NCBI RefSeq assembly: GCF_963860125.1
Contig: NZ_CAWLFA010000001.1
Coordinates: 2,790,001 to 2,854,000 of the forward strand
Length of the DNA: 64,000 bases
Direction of reading: 5' to 3'
Source of the DNA: Picosynechococcus sp. PCC 7002
GTDB lineage: Bacteria; Cyanobacteriota; Cyanobacteriia; Cyanobacteriales; MRBY01
In this document: positions 1-6,740 of the stretch, one piece after another
How the letters are laid out: every line of letters starts with the position of its first letter
How positions within the stretch are numbered: position 1 is the first letter of the stretch
The notes under the pieces: generated by a model
What the model saw: the letters and a program-made list of their open reading frames with translations, nothing else
The model's database searches: none
What the model was told of the DNA's origin: nothing
Translations under genes and position numbers: made by a program

Positions 1-381
1 CAAAAATTACTCCAGCGTAAAGATGCGGATCGTCATTTTGAACTGGCTCGCCAGGCCCACAGCGAAGGCAACTTAGAAACAGCACTGTTTCACTGGCACC
101 GGGCCGAGGCGATTTATCGACAGTTTCGTACTTGGGATCAGCTGAACTTAACCCTCACAGCCTTGGCCGATACTTATTTGACTCAGGATAATCTCCAGGC
201 AGCAGAAACCGTCCTGCGGCAACAACTTCATCTGGCCCGCGATCGCCAGGACGTACAGACCCAAGTTGTGGTGCTCAATCAACTCGGCCATCTTCTTGAG
301 AGCCAGGCCCAACCCCAGGTTGCGGCGGCTATTTTTGCCGATGCCCAGGCGATCGCCCACACCACTCCCAGTCTGAGATAA
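1..381 (+). CDS. C-terminal part of a TPR-like protein (5' end outside window)
   Basis: The frame is open from base 1 to the TAA at 379-381, so this is the last 126 codons of a longer gene. The visible protein is helical and Ala/Gln/Leu-rich, with repeating motifs such as ARQAHSEGNLETALFHWHRAE and YLTQDNLQAAETVLRQQL that match tetratricopeptide-type helix pairs. TPR proteins are scaffolds for protein-protein contacts; nothing here shows the partner. An internal TTG at 163 could be misread as a start, but the repeat pattern runs through it without a break, so it is not the real start. Confident for TPR-like; the exact function is unknown. Confidence 0.7.
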   Translation, partial: QKLLQRKDADRHFELARQAHSEGNLETALFHWHRAEAIYRQFRTWDQLNLTLTALADTYLTQDNLQAAETVLRQQLHLARDRQDVQTQVVVLNQLGHLLESQAQPQVAAAIFADAQAIAHTTPSLR

Positions 382-571
382 ACTGCACCTTACCCCTAAA
401 CAAGAGTGATCAAGTGAGAGTAAGTCGTTATTTTTATGGAGTCTAGTTAGCAAGAATGCTAGCGGGGTGATTCCGCATCAACTGGCGAAAAACCGAGGCA
501 AGCCGCAAACATAAAATAAAAGAAATCAATCATTTTTTTATACCGAGAAAATAAAGTGGTTTTAACGAAAT

Positions 572-644
572 ATCTTGCCCAGCCCTCAGGACTCCGCTAA
601 AGCATGGTCTAAACTGAGGGTCGCTAAATAATATTGGGCAAGAT
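572..644. repeat. Nested inverted repeat (long stem-loop)
   Basis: ATCTTGCCCA at 572-581 is the exact reverse complement of TGGGCAAGAT at 635-644. Inside it CCCTCAG (583-589) pairs with CTGAGGG (614-620). The two nested stems could form one hairpin of about 70 nt with an internal bulge. It covers the 3' end of a small minus-strand ORF. It has no T-run, so a simple intrinsic terminator is unlikely; a structured RNA or a remnant of a small repeat element is possible. Confidence 0.5.
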
Positions 645-750
645 CAGGAGCCGTGTGGGGCTGTCTACCTTGGGATTGCTCTGGGGCATGGCTATCTTGG
701 CGGAGCTGCTGGGTAATGTCGGTTGTACCGCAGGAGTGGACAATTTTCAT
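586..750 (-). CDS. Possible 54-residue protein under a Fur-like site
   Basis: An ATG at 750 opens a 54-codon frame ending in TGA at 586-588. The protein is soluble-looking, starts MKIVHSCGTTD and ends DLAQYYLATLSLDHALAES. I do not recognise it. A 7-1-7 iron-box-like site (763-777) lies 13 bases upstream of the ATG, and the next gene upstream on the same strand is the iron-linked dioxygenase piuC. There is no clear Shine-Dalgarno sequence, and the 3' end overlaps a long inverted repeat. It could equally be a gene remnant. The operator-like site is the main reason to list it. Confidence 0.35.
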   Translation of the reverse strand: MKIVHSCGTTDITQQLRQDSHAPEQSQGRQPHTAPDLAQYYLATLSLDHALAES

Positions 751-762
751 GGGATATTTTAA

Positions 763-777
763 TGAAAATAATTCTTA
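763..777. promoter_or_regulatory. Candidate Fur box 1
   Basis: TGAAAAT-A-ATTCTTA, a 7-1-7 arrangement close to the Fur consensus TGATAAT-N-ATTATCA. The same half-sites recur, on the opposite strand and with a different central base, at 2430-2444. It lies between piuC and the small minus-strand ORF, upstream of the latter. Confidence 0.5.
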
Positions 778-794
778 TTTAAACTAGATAAAGT

Positions 795-833
795 GTATCG
801 ATACTTGGGAAGTTCGTCAATAGTATTGATACT
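795..833. promoter_or_regulatory. Two operator-like palindromes
   Basis: GTATCGATAC (795-804, perfect palindrome) and AGTATTGATACT (822-833, palindromic except the centre) share the core TAT-GATACTT, with centres 28 bases apart. They lie just downstream of the piuC stop. They could be a dimer-binding site for an unidentified regulator of the small minus-strand ORF; no regulator is visible next to them. Confidence 0.3.
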
Positions 834-863
834 TATTTTCAATAAAGTCTTAGGTGAGTTTGT

Positions 864-1523
864 TTACTCACTCCAGAGCCGTAGGAGATTCGCCACACTT
901 TTCGAGAGGAGATCAAATTCTGTGGTTTTACCGCTCTGGGCAAACAGGCTACGGCGACTGACATCGAGATCAAATACAATTTCCCGCTTTTGGGCATCCC
1001 GGATCCAACTTTGCACCCAACCCACCGCCACCAAGCGTGTCCCTTTTGTCACCACATTCACCCGGTGCAACGAAGTAGAAGGATAGGCGATCGCCGTTCC
1101 AGCAGGCAGTTTATAGCTTTGTTCAGAATCTGCCCCTTCAATGACAAGTTCGCCCCCTTCATAGTCACTAGGTTCATTGAGAAACAGGGTAAATGAAACG
1201 TCCGAGCGCATCCCATTCATCAGGGCATTGTCGGTGTGGCGACCATAGGCCATGCCGGGGCCGTAACGGCTAAACAGCAGGGTGTGGACAGTTTTGGGAC
1301 GGATCGCCGTTTGAAAGAGAGCATTGCTCTGGAGGGCTTGGCGCACTTGCTCTTCTAGAGCTTGGGCCGTGGGGGTTGCCTTGGCCAATTGTTGATTTTC
1401 TTTGACCAGTTTGGCATACCAACCTGCCGTAAGTTTGCCATCGACAAATTCGGCTTCGGTCAAGGTTGTGGTTATTTTTTCGAGGGCCTCTGGTGTCAAC
1501 ACCTGGGGAATTTTAAAGAACAT
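864..1523 (-). CDS. piuC: PKHD-type Fe(II)/2-oxoglutarate dioxygenase PiuC
   Basis: This is a 219-residue soluble oxygenase of the PKHD/PiuC family, usually found with iron-uptake genes and induced by iron limitation; its physiological substrate is not established. The Fe ligands H96, D98 (YGRHTDNA) and H153 (SLHRVNVV) and the 2-oxoglutarate Arg163 are all visible, and the length is normal for the family. I chose the ATG at 1523 (MFFKIPQVL, the usual family N-terminus), which has AAGG five bases before it, rather than a TTG four codons upstream. It lies in a cluster with Bfd, bacterioferritins and Fur-like sites, which supports an iron role. A terminator hairpin separates it from the lipoprotein gene upstream. 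Confidence 0.9.
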   Translation of the reverse strand: MFFKIPQVLTPEALEKITTTLTEAEFVDGKLTAGWYAKLVKENQQLAKATPTAQALEEQVRQALQSNALFQTAIRPKTVHTLLFSRYGPGMAYGRHTDNALMNGMRSDVSFTLFLNEPSDYEGGELVIEGADSEQSYKLPAGTAIAYPSTSLHRVNVVTKGTRLVAVGWVQSWIRDAQKREIVFDLDVSRRSLFAQSGKTTEFDLLSKSVANLLRLWSE

Positions 1524-1542
1524 TTGCCTTACCAAAAAATCT

Positions 1543-1568
1543 TAAAAAAGCCCCAGCAAAACCGGGGC
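1543..1568 (-). terminator. Intrinsic terminator of the lipoprotein gene
   Basis: GCCCC (1550-1554) pairs with GGGGC (1564-1568), followed on the minus strand by a run of six T. It sits between the lipoprotein gene (stop at 1599) and piuC. Any piuC transcription from upstream must read through it, or piuC has its own short promoter. Confidence 0.7.
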
Positions 1569-1598
1569 CACTGTAATGATATTCACAGAAGCTGGGGA

Positions 1599-2423
1599 TT
1601 AGCTGTTGCTGGCGGCTTCAATCTCAACAATACGACTCAATACTTCCTGGGGCGTTTTTACGGGGGTTTGAGGCGGTTCCACCGTGGGCCAAGCGGTTTT
1701 GAGATCGGCTAAAGCCGTGGCGATCGCCTCTCTGGTCTCCGGGCTGAGTTGATCCGCAATCTGTTCATAAAGCATCTCGCTATGGAAAACGAAACCACGG
1801 GAATCTTGGTATTCCACCGCTTCGACGATCTGATTATTGGCGATCGCCGCCGCGTATTCTTCCCCGGCCACCTGGAGGAGATTATTCATGACACCAAGGA
1901 CAAACTCAGGGGACTGCAATTCTGCTTCGCCCAAAGCCGCAAGGGCTGTATCGATGGCCTCAATGGAAGCATCGAGTTGGGTTTGTAATTCGGGGGATTC
2001 CGGTGCTGTCTTAATCAAATCATGGGCACTATTGAGGACATTTTTAAAATCGGCCACGCCGCGATCGCCCAATTGACTCTCAATGGCACCATACAATTCT
2101 TCTACAGGGTGGCCAATATGCGGTTCTGCCTGTTCATATTCCCCCACCGCAATCAGTTCTTCGGCCACCATCAAATGACCCAACATCAACGAGAGGGTCG
2201 TGGCATAGTCTTCATCGGGATTGCTGGAACTGGCACCTTCGCCCCCTTCACCACCCTCTCCGCCTTCGCCGCCATGGTTAGCACTATTCTGTTCTACGGC
2301 TTCCGTCGTGGCAGCATTTCCCCCCCCCTCCCCACCGTTGTCTGGGACAGAAGTACCGCAAGCCCCAAGGCTAACAGCTAAACTCAGGGTTAAGAACAAT
2401 TCAACGGGCTTCATAGATTTCAT
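1599..2423 (-). CDS. Gly/Glu-repeat lipoprotein of unknown function
   Basis: A 274-residue protein with a lipoprotein signal (hydrophobic segment, then LGAC, Cys at about residue 22), so it is probably anchored in an envelope membrane. After the Cys comes a low-complexity stretch with repeated GGEGGEGGEG and one HGGEG, then a helical domain with EDYATTLSLMLGHLMVAEEL and HIGHPVEELYGAI. The His/Glu-rich helices could bind metal, but that is inference; I do not recognise a named family. A Fur-like box lies 7-21 bases upstream of the ATG at 2423 (a second ATG is at 2414), so iron control is likely. A multicopper oxidase lies upstream on the same strand and piuC downstream, so a metal-handling role fits the context. 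Confidence 0.8.
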   Translation of the reverse strand: MKSMKPVELFLTLSLAVSLGACGTSVPDNGGEGGGNAATTEAVEQNSANHGGEGGEGGEGGEGASSSNPDEDYATTLSLMLGHLMVAEELIAVGEYEQAEPHIGHPVEELYGAIESQLGDRGVADFKNVLNSAHDLIKTAPESPELQTQLDASIEAIDTALAALGEAELQSPEFVLGVMNNLLQVAGEEYAAAIANNQIVEAVEYQDSRGFVFHSEMLYEQIADQLSPETREAIATALADLKTAWPTVEPPQTPVKTPQEVLSRIVEIEAASNS

Positions 2424-2429
2424 ACTAAT

Positions 2430-2444
2430 TAAGAATAATTTTCA
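2430..2444. promoter_or_regulatory. Candidate Fur box 2
   Basis: On the minus strand this reads TGAAAAT-T-ATTCTTA, the same half-sites as at 763-777. It is immediately upstream of the lipoprotein start codon, so a bound repressor would block transcription or the leader of that gene. Confidence 0.55.
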
Positions 2445-2495
2445 AGCTAATATTGCAATACGCTAAGGTTTTTAGTAAGTTTTGTCAATAAAGAT

Positions 2496-3509
2496 CTAGG
2501 CTCCGGCTGGGAGCACTTCAAAAAAGCCCATGCAACCATGTTCAGCGATGTAATCTTGGTGGGGATGGAACATATATTTACCAGGGAAAGGATAGGCAAA
2601 CTCTAGGATGTGGCGTTCGGCGGTGCCCATGGTGACCACATCGCTTGCTTCGTGGGGCGTCATCGCCATGCCAGTGCGATAAAGCTGAAAAAAGTTGGCG
2701 TGGATATGAAAGGTAATCGCCGGATCAAATTCGATCATATTCAAGACATAAAGTCGTACCAGTTGATTTTGCACGATGGGGATGGGGCGATCGCGGAACA
2801 CGTTGGGAATGCCGTTGAAAGCATACAATTCGTTTTTTTCATCATCATTAATGTCGTAGCCCCCTAGCACCAAAACCATTTCGTCAGCGGGCGGTCTTGG
2901 TTCGGGGGGATCAATAATAAAGAGTCCAAATAAGCCTTTACCGATGTGGCGCGTCACCGGGGCAATGTGGCAGTGGTAAAGGTGGACACCGTAGGGTGTT
3001 GCGTCAAATTCATAGATAGTGGTTTGACCATGGCGCACTGGTTTGACCCCATCCATCGTGTCGGGGTGAGTCCCGTGAAAGTGGAGGGTGTGCGAGTGTC
3101 CATCGGCATTATGAAAAATAATTCGGACGTGATCGCCTGCCGTTGCCCGTAGGGTTGGCCCCGGCACCCGTTGATTAATATTCCAACTCACATATTCAAG
3201 GGCGGCATTGAGGTAAATAGTGCTGCTGTTGGCTTCTAGGTGAAATTCTCGCACCCGTTGCCCCTTTTCTTCGCTCACTTCCCCGTAGTCAAAATCTCGC
3301 AAAATTTGCATCGGGTCAAAGCCATTGCGGGTAATGCTGTCTTGGTCGAAGGTCACCGGAGGAATTTTGACTTCAGCTTGGGCAAGAGAGTTTTTTTTAC
3401 GCCAGGCATAGGTGGCGATCGCCCCTGTTCCCAAACCGACTAATCCTGTCTGTAAAATTTGCCGCCGACTCCAGCGAGAGAAAATCCCACCACGTCCTAA
3501 ATTATCCAT
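2496..3509 (-). CDS. Two-domain multicopper oxidase with Tat signal
   Basis: A 337-residue cupredoxin protein. It begins with a Tat-type signal (SRWSRRQILQ, RR at 15-16), so it is exported folded. The first cupredoxin domain carries HSHTLHFHGTH (about 138-147) and HLYHCHIAPVTRHIG (about 176-190, the type 1 Cys/His region). The second carries FHIHANFF and YMFHPHQDYIAEHG. The length and two-domain layout resemble two-domain oxidases or nitrite-reductase-like proteins rather than three-domain CotA/CueO. The substrate cannot be read from the sequence; beside Bfd, bacterioferritin and PiuC, a ferroxidase or copper-detoxification role is plausible. The lipoprotein gene follows on the same strand after 72 bases, with its own Fur-like site. 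Confidence 0.85.
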   Translation of the reverse strand: MDNLGRGGIFSRWSRRQILQTGLVGLGTGAIATYAWRKKNSLAQAEVKIPPVTFDQDSITRNGFDPMQILRDFDYGEVSEEKGQRVREFHLEANSSTIYLNAALEYVSWNINQRVPGPTLRATAGDHVRIIFHNADGHSHTLHFHGTHPDTMDGVKPVRHGQTTIYEFDATPYGVHLYHCHIAPVTRHIGKGLFGLFIIDPPEPRPPADEMVLVLGGYDINDDEKNELYAFNGIPNVFRDRPIPIVQNQLVRLYVLNMIEFDPAITFHIHANFFQLYRTGMAMTPHEASDVVTMGTAERHILEFAYPFPGKYMFHPHQDYIAEHGCMGFFEVLPAGA

Positions 3510-3686
3510 AAACTAGTTTTCACTGCCCAATTCGTCGCCCGTTATCAGCAGTTGACCACCCTAACTTGAAACGCCATTGATCCTGAACTGGGCTTTTTTA
3601 ACAATCCAATACCTTAATAAATCCAAAACCTTCTCTAAAACAAAAAGATCTAAACAGAAAGACTTGCAAATAAAATTTTGTCTATC

Positions 3687-3890
3687 TTAGGCAATGCTCG
3701 AAGTACAGGGTTGCTTCACACAGCCTTGTTCATGGTGATCCTGCAATAGCTGGGCGGCATATTCTAGGCAAGTGCCACAATCCATTCCGACGCCCATCAC
3801 ACTCGAAAGCTCTTTCATAGAGCAGCTTTGTTGTTCCGCAGCTTGGCGGATTTGCTTTTCGGTAATGCCACGGCAAAGGCAAACGTACAT
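3687..3890 (-). CDS. bfd: Bacterioferritin-associated ferredoxin Bfd
   Basis: A 67-residue BFD-like [2Fe-2S] protein. The four cluster ligands are at the family positions C4, C6, C38 and C41 (MYVCLCRG and GMDCGTC). Bfd delivers electrons to the bacterioferritin heme so that stored iron is released, and it is classically induced by iron starvation. Two extra Cys near the C-terminus (GCVKQPC) are unusual. Overlapping Fur-like boxes lie 58-82 bases upstream of the ATG at 3890, and the bacterioferritin genes start divergently at 4116, so store and release genes face each other. Confidence 0.93.
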   Translation of the reverse strand: MYVCLCRGITEKQIRQAAEQQSCSMKELSSVMGVGMDCGTCLEYAAQLLQDHHEQGCVKQPCTSSIA

Positions 3891-3947
3891 GGTGACCTCA
3901 AGGGGAAAATGCTTGATTTAACTGTCATCCCCTACTATGCCCTATTC

Positions 3948-3972
3948 TGAAAATTATTGCAATAGATTCTCA
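3948..3972. promoter_or_regulatory. Candidate overlapping Fur boxes between bfd and bacterioferritin
   Basis: TGAAAAT-T-ATTGCAA (3948-3962) overlaps TGCAATA-G-ATTCTCA (3958-3972). Both are imperfect 7-1-7 sites, and overlapping arrays are typical of Fur operators. The site lies upstream of bfd and could also influence the divergent bacterioferritin promoter. Confidence 0.5.
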
Positions 3973-4115
3973 TTCTTTCTCCTAAAGTTGATCAGAAAAT
4001 AAAATTTTGTGAGTAAAGCCCCCCAATGTTGGGAACTGCCCTAAGCTAGACATACCGAAGTATTTATGACACCTTTTAGATTAAAGGTGGCCGATTTGGA
4101 GTGAAATAAGGCGAA

Positions 4116-4580
4116 ATGCAAGGAAAATCCGGCATTAACACCCAGCTTAATGCAGTTTTAAAGTCCCAGTTGACTGCAATTAACCAGTTCTTTCTCCACG
4201 CGAGAATGGCCAAGAATTGGGGCTTGGGGACATTGAATGATCAAGAATATAAGTACTCCATCAAGGCCATGAAGCAGGCCGACAGTCTTATTGAACGGAT
4301 CTTGTTTTTAGAGGCCTTGCCCAACCTCCAGAGCCTTGGCAAATTGATGATTGGTGAAGATGTGCCAGAAATGTTGGCCAATGAGCTAGCGACCGCCACA
4401 ACGATCCGCAATGAGTTACTAGCAGTGATTCAATTGTGTGAGACAGAACAAGATTATGTCAGTCGTGATCTTTTGGGCGAAATTCTTGAAGAAACCGAAG
4501 AACAGATCGACTGGTTTGAGTCCCAGCAGTGGCTGATCGAAAATTCTGGTTTAGAAAACTATTTACAGTCGATGATGTAG
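4116..4580 (+). CDS. bfrA: Bacterioferritin subunit, heme-type, ferroxidase-dead
   Basis: A 154-residue ferritin-like four-helix protein. Compared with classical bacterioferritin, the diiron ligands are replaced (E18 to Q18, E51 to A51, H54 to Q54, E94 to A94, and Gln in place of the final His), while the heme ligand Met52 is kept (KAMKQAD). This subunit should therefore bind heme but not oxidise iron. In Synechocystis two such complementary subunits (as I recall slr1890 and sll1341) form the bacterioferritin; the symbol follows that scheme. The partner subunit follows 67 bases downstream. A weak hairpin with a T-run lies between them. Confidence 0.9.
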   Translation: MQGKSGINTQLNAVLKSQLTAINQFFLHARMAKNWGLGTLNDQEYKYSIKAMKQADSLIERILFLEALPNLQSLGKLMIGEDVPEMLANELATATTIRNELLAVIQLCETEQDYVSRDLLGEILEETEEQIDWFESQQWLIENSGLENYLQSMM

Positions 4581-4593
4581 ATAGGGCAAGGGT

Positions 4594-4619
4594 ATGGGCC
4601 ACGCTATGGCCATGTTTTT
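4594..4619 (+). terminator. Weak terminator or attenuator between the two bfr genes
   Basis: ATGGGCCA (4594-4601) pairs, with a bulged G, with TGGCCAT (4607-4613), followed by TTTTT at 4615-4619. The five-base loop makes a small intrinsic-terminator-like hairpin. It may lower expression of the second subunit relative to the first. Confidence 0.45.
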
Positions 4620-4647
4620 ATTCACTTAGAGTATTGAGACAATTCCG

Positions 4648-5115
4648 ATGAAAGGTAATCAAAACGTTTTAGAACAACTCCACAAACTGCTGCGCAATGA
4701 GCTAGCAGCCCGGGATCAGTATTTTACCCATTCCCGGATGTACCTAGACTGGGGCCTGACGAAGCTCTATGAACGCATTAACCACGAGATGCAGGATGAG
4801 ACGGGCCACGCATCTCGATTGATTGAGCGGATTTTGTTCCTCGAAAGCACTCCTGATCTGTCCCAACAGGATGGGTTGAACATTGGTAAGACTGTGCCTG
4901 AGATGCTCCAAAACGATCTCGATTATGAGTACAAAGTCATTGGGGATCTCAAGGGGGCGATCGCCATTTGTGAGACAGAACAAGATTACCAAACCCGTGA
5001 TATCCTCCGGCAGATGCTGGCCGACACCGAGGAAGACCATGCCCACTGGTTAGAGCAACAGTTGGGACTGATCGAGAAAATTGGCCTGCAAAATTATCTG
5101 CAATCCCAGATGTAA
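4648..5115 (+). CDS. bfrB: Bacterioferritin subunit, ferroxidase-type, lacking heme ligand
   Basis: A 155-residue paralogue of the preceding protein. Here the diiron ligands are present (E18, E51, H54, E94, E128 and H131 with a one-residue shift), but the heme ligand Met52 is Thr (DETGHAS). It should oxidise Fe(II) but not bind heme on its own. With the upstream heme-type subunit it makes one complete bacterioferritin, the iron store of the cell. Both proteins end in NYLQS-M, consistent with duplication. Start ATG at 4648; the stop is followed by a strong palindrome. Confidence 0.92.
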   Translation: MKGNQNVLEQLHKLLRNELAARDQYFTHSRMYLDWGLTKLYERINHEMQDETGHASRLIERILFLESTPDLSQQDGLNIGKTVPEMLQNDLDYEYKVIGDLKGAIAICETEQDYQTRDILRQMLADTEEDHAHWLEQQLGLIEKIGLQNYLQSQM

Positions 5116-5139
5116 AGCGCCATATATCGTCATTGCCAT

Positions 5140-5177
5140 AAAAAAAATGTAGGGGCTTGCCATGGCAGGCCCCTACA
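5140..5177 (-). terminator. Terminator / cyanobacterial GTAGGGGC palindrome
   Basis: TGTAGGGGC (5148-5156) is the exact reverse complement of GCCCCTACA (5169-5177), around TTGCCATGGCAG. The A-run at 5140-5147 gives a T-run on the minus strand, so it can end prk transcription. It lies between convergent bfrB and prk and may serve both. GTAGGGGC palindromes are common dispersed repeats in cyanobacteria. Confidence 0.7.
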
Positions 5178-5201
5178 ACTACTTATTGGTGTTGATTTTT
5201 T

Positions 5202-6203
5202 CTATACGCTTGCGGCGATCGCCCCTTTCCCAGTGGTGAGATATTCATAGGTTTGGCGCATCTTGAGGCCAACGAGCACTTGGAACAGACCTGTGCCATT
5301 GTCAGAACCGGGGTAGTCCTTGTGCTTCAGAAGCAGCTCAGTCATTTCACCGTAATACTTGGTGCCCGTTTTGCTGAGGTGGCTTTCGATGTAAATCATT
5401 TCTTCGAGATTATCGAATTTCCCGTCTACTTCTAGGACAGAAACCTCATTGCCGAAGTAGTTATCGGGGCCATAGTACATCTTGATGCCGGGATAGTTAC
5501 AGGTGAGCTTCCGGCCACAGGGACGCCAGTTGATGGTGGAGCCTTCATCAAAGAGATAGGCTGGTTCGAAGCCTGCAACTCCTTCTTTTTGGACGAGGCG
5601 TACCCGGAGATATTTTCCTTCTTTGTCATCGACAAGCTCAGTGGGGAGCACCTGGATCACCACATCGGCAAATTCCCGTTGGGGTTCGATATAGGCGCTG
5701 AAATCCGGTTTCCGGGCATTAATTGAAGCGAGAACATCCTCGTAGGTGTGGCCCCGTTCTGCCATATCTCGTTGAATCTTCCACTGGATTTTGACTTCAT
5801 CGCTGATGTCGAGGTACACGCCGAAATCGACTAATTCCCGCACCCGGGCATCGTAGAGGGGATGTAGCCCTTCGATCACAACAACTTTGTTGGGTTCAAT
5901 GCGTTCGGGCGGGTCAATTTCCCCGGTTTCGTGGTTGTAGATGGGCTTATCAATGGCCTTTCCGTTTTTTAGATCACGGATTTGCTCTGCCATGAGATCA
6001 AAATTGTTGGCCTTGGGATTGAGGGCAGTTACCCCAGCTTCTTTGCGGCCTTTGCGGTCAAGGCTATGGTAGTCATCAAGGCAGATTACCGTCATGAACT
6101 CTTCGCCGAACAGATCGGTAAGCCGGCGTAAAAAGGTAGATTTTCCGCAGCCGGAGTCCCCGGCAACACCAATAATAACTACACGGTCTGTCTGACTGGT
6201 CAT
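5202..6203 (-). CDS. prk: Phosphoribulokinase
   Basis: This makes ribulose-1,5-bisphosphate from ribulose-5-phosphate and ATP, the Calvin-cycle step that supplies RuBisCO. It is 333 residues, the usual length for the cyanobacterial/plant type. The P-loop is GDSGCGKST (residues 15-23). The redox pair C19/C41 and the C-terminal pair C229/C235 (WRPCGRKLTC) are present, so thioredoxin and GAPDH/CP12 regulation in the dark is expected. I chose ATG 6203 because AGAGGA lies six bases upstream; a start seven codons earlier has no such site. It is transcribed alone. Confidence 0.97.
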   Translation of the reverse strand: MTSQTDRVVIIGVAGDSGCGKSTFLRRLTDLFGEEFMTVICLDDYHSLDRKGRKEAGVTALNPKANNFDLMAEQIRDLKNGKAIDKPIYNHETGEIDPPERIEPNKVVVIEGLHPLYDARVRELVDFGVYLDISDEVKIQWKIQRDMAERGHTYEDVLASINARKPDFSAYIEPQREFADVVIQVLPTELVDDKEGKYLRVRLVQKEGVAGFEPAYLFDEGSTINWRPCGRKLTCNYPGIKMYYGPDNYFGNEVSVLEVDGKFDNLEEMIYIESHLSKTGTKYYGEMTELLLKHKDYPGSDNGTGLFQVLVGLKMRQTYEYLTTGKGAIAASV

Positions 6204-6532
6204 AAATTTCCTCTGGATCTGCAAATTTTATGTTTTAAACTCATCCGTTATCTATGGCGGGAACTCGTGACGAATCGGTTTATTCGCGAGGCTCAGGCGT
6301 GTAAATAACCTTAGCTTTGCCACACTGTCACCCCGAAGGCGATCGCCCAGATAAACTCGGTACGAAAATAATTGCTTTTATTAATTTCGCCGCTTATTAT
6401 ACAACGGCACTAACATTTAACCATGGTGCTCCCCCAGAAGCGAACAAATATGGAGTTTGTTTGCCGTTCATGGGGAAACACAAATTTTCTTAAATCCCTG
6501 TTAAGGCCCCGTTTGCGCCTAATGGGTCACGG
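6204..6532. other. Intergenic leader/promoter region of prk
   Basis: About 330 bases without a convincing gene. It holds the prk upstream region and one HIP1 octamer near 6340. It is AT-rich at 6365-6420. I see no tRNA, repeat or clear riboswitch. Confidence 0.5.
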
Positions 6533-6561
6533 AAAAATAAAAAGCCACCCCAGAAGGTGAC
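6533..6561 (-). terminator. Terminator downstream of tRNA-Val
   Basis: On the minus strand GTCACC pairs with GGTGGC (one G-U pair; plus-strand arms 6544-6549 and 6556-6561), followed by TTTTTATTTTT. Confidence 0.6.
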
Positions 6562-6583
6562 CTTGGCATATTCTTCTTAAGGA

Positions 6584-6655
6584 TGGGCGTTACTGGATTT
6601 GAACCAGTGGCATCCTGCTTGTAAGGCAGGCGCTCTACCGCTGAGCTAAACGCCC
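6584..6655 (-). tRNA. tRNA-Val (anticodon UAC)
   Basis: A 72-nt cloverleaf on the minus strand. The acceptor arm GGGCGTT pairs with AACGCCC, the D arm is GCTC-AGCGGTA-GAGC, the anticodon arm CCTGC-CTTACAA-GCAGG gives anticodon TAC, and the T arm is ACTGG-TTCAAAT-CCAGT. The discriminator is A and CCA is not encoded. Confidence 0.96.
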
Positions 6656-6740
6656 TTAAGCCTTAACAACTATAACAGGGGATTTTTTAAAACGCAAGGG
6701 GAGAGGCAAAAGTTTTTTTGAACGGCCCCGTTTCAGGAGA

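Noticed and set aside
793..1086. 97-codon plus-strand frame opposite piuC
   Set aside because: Antisense to a well-supported gene; the product looks like random Arg/Ser-rich sequence.
5140..5177. GTAGGGGC palindrome as a mobile element
   Set aside because: Only one clear copy in the window; simplest reading is a terminator of convergent genes.
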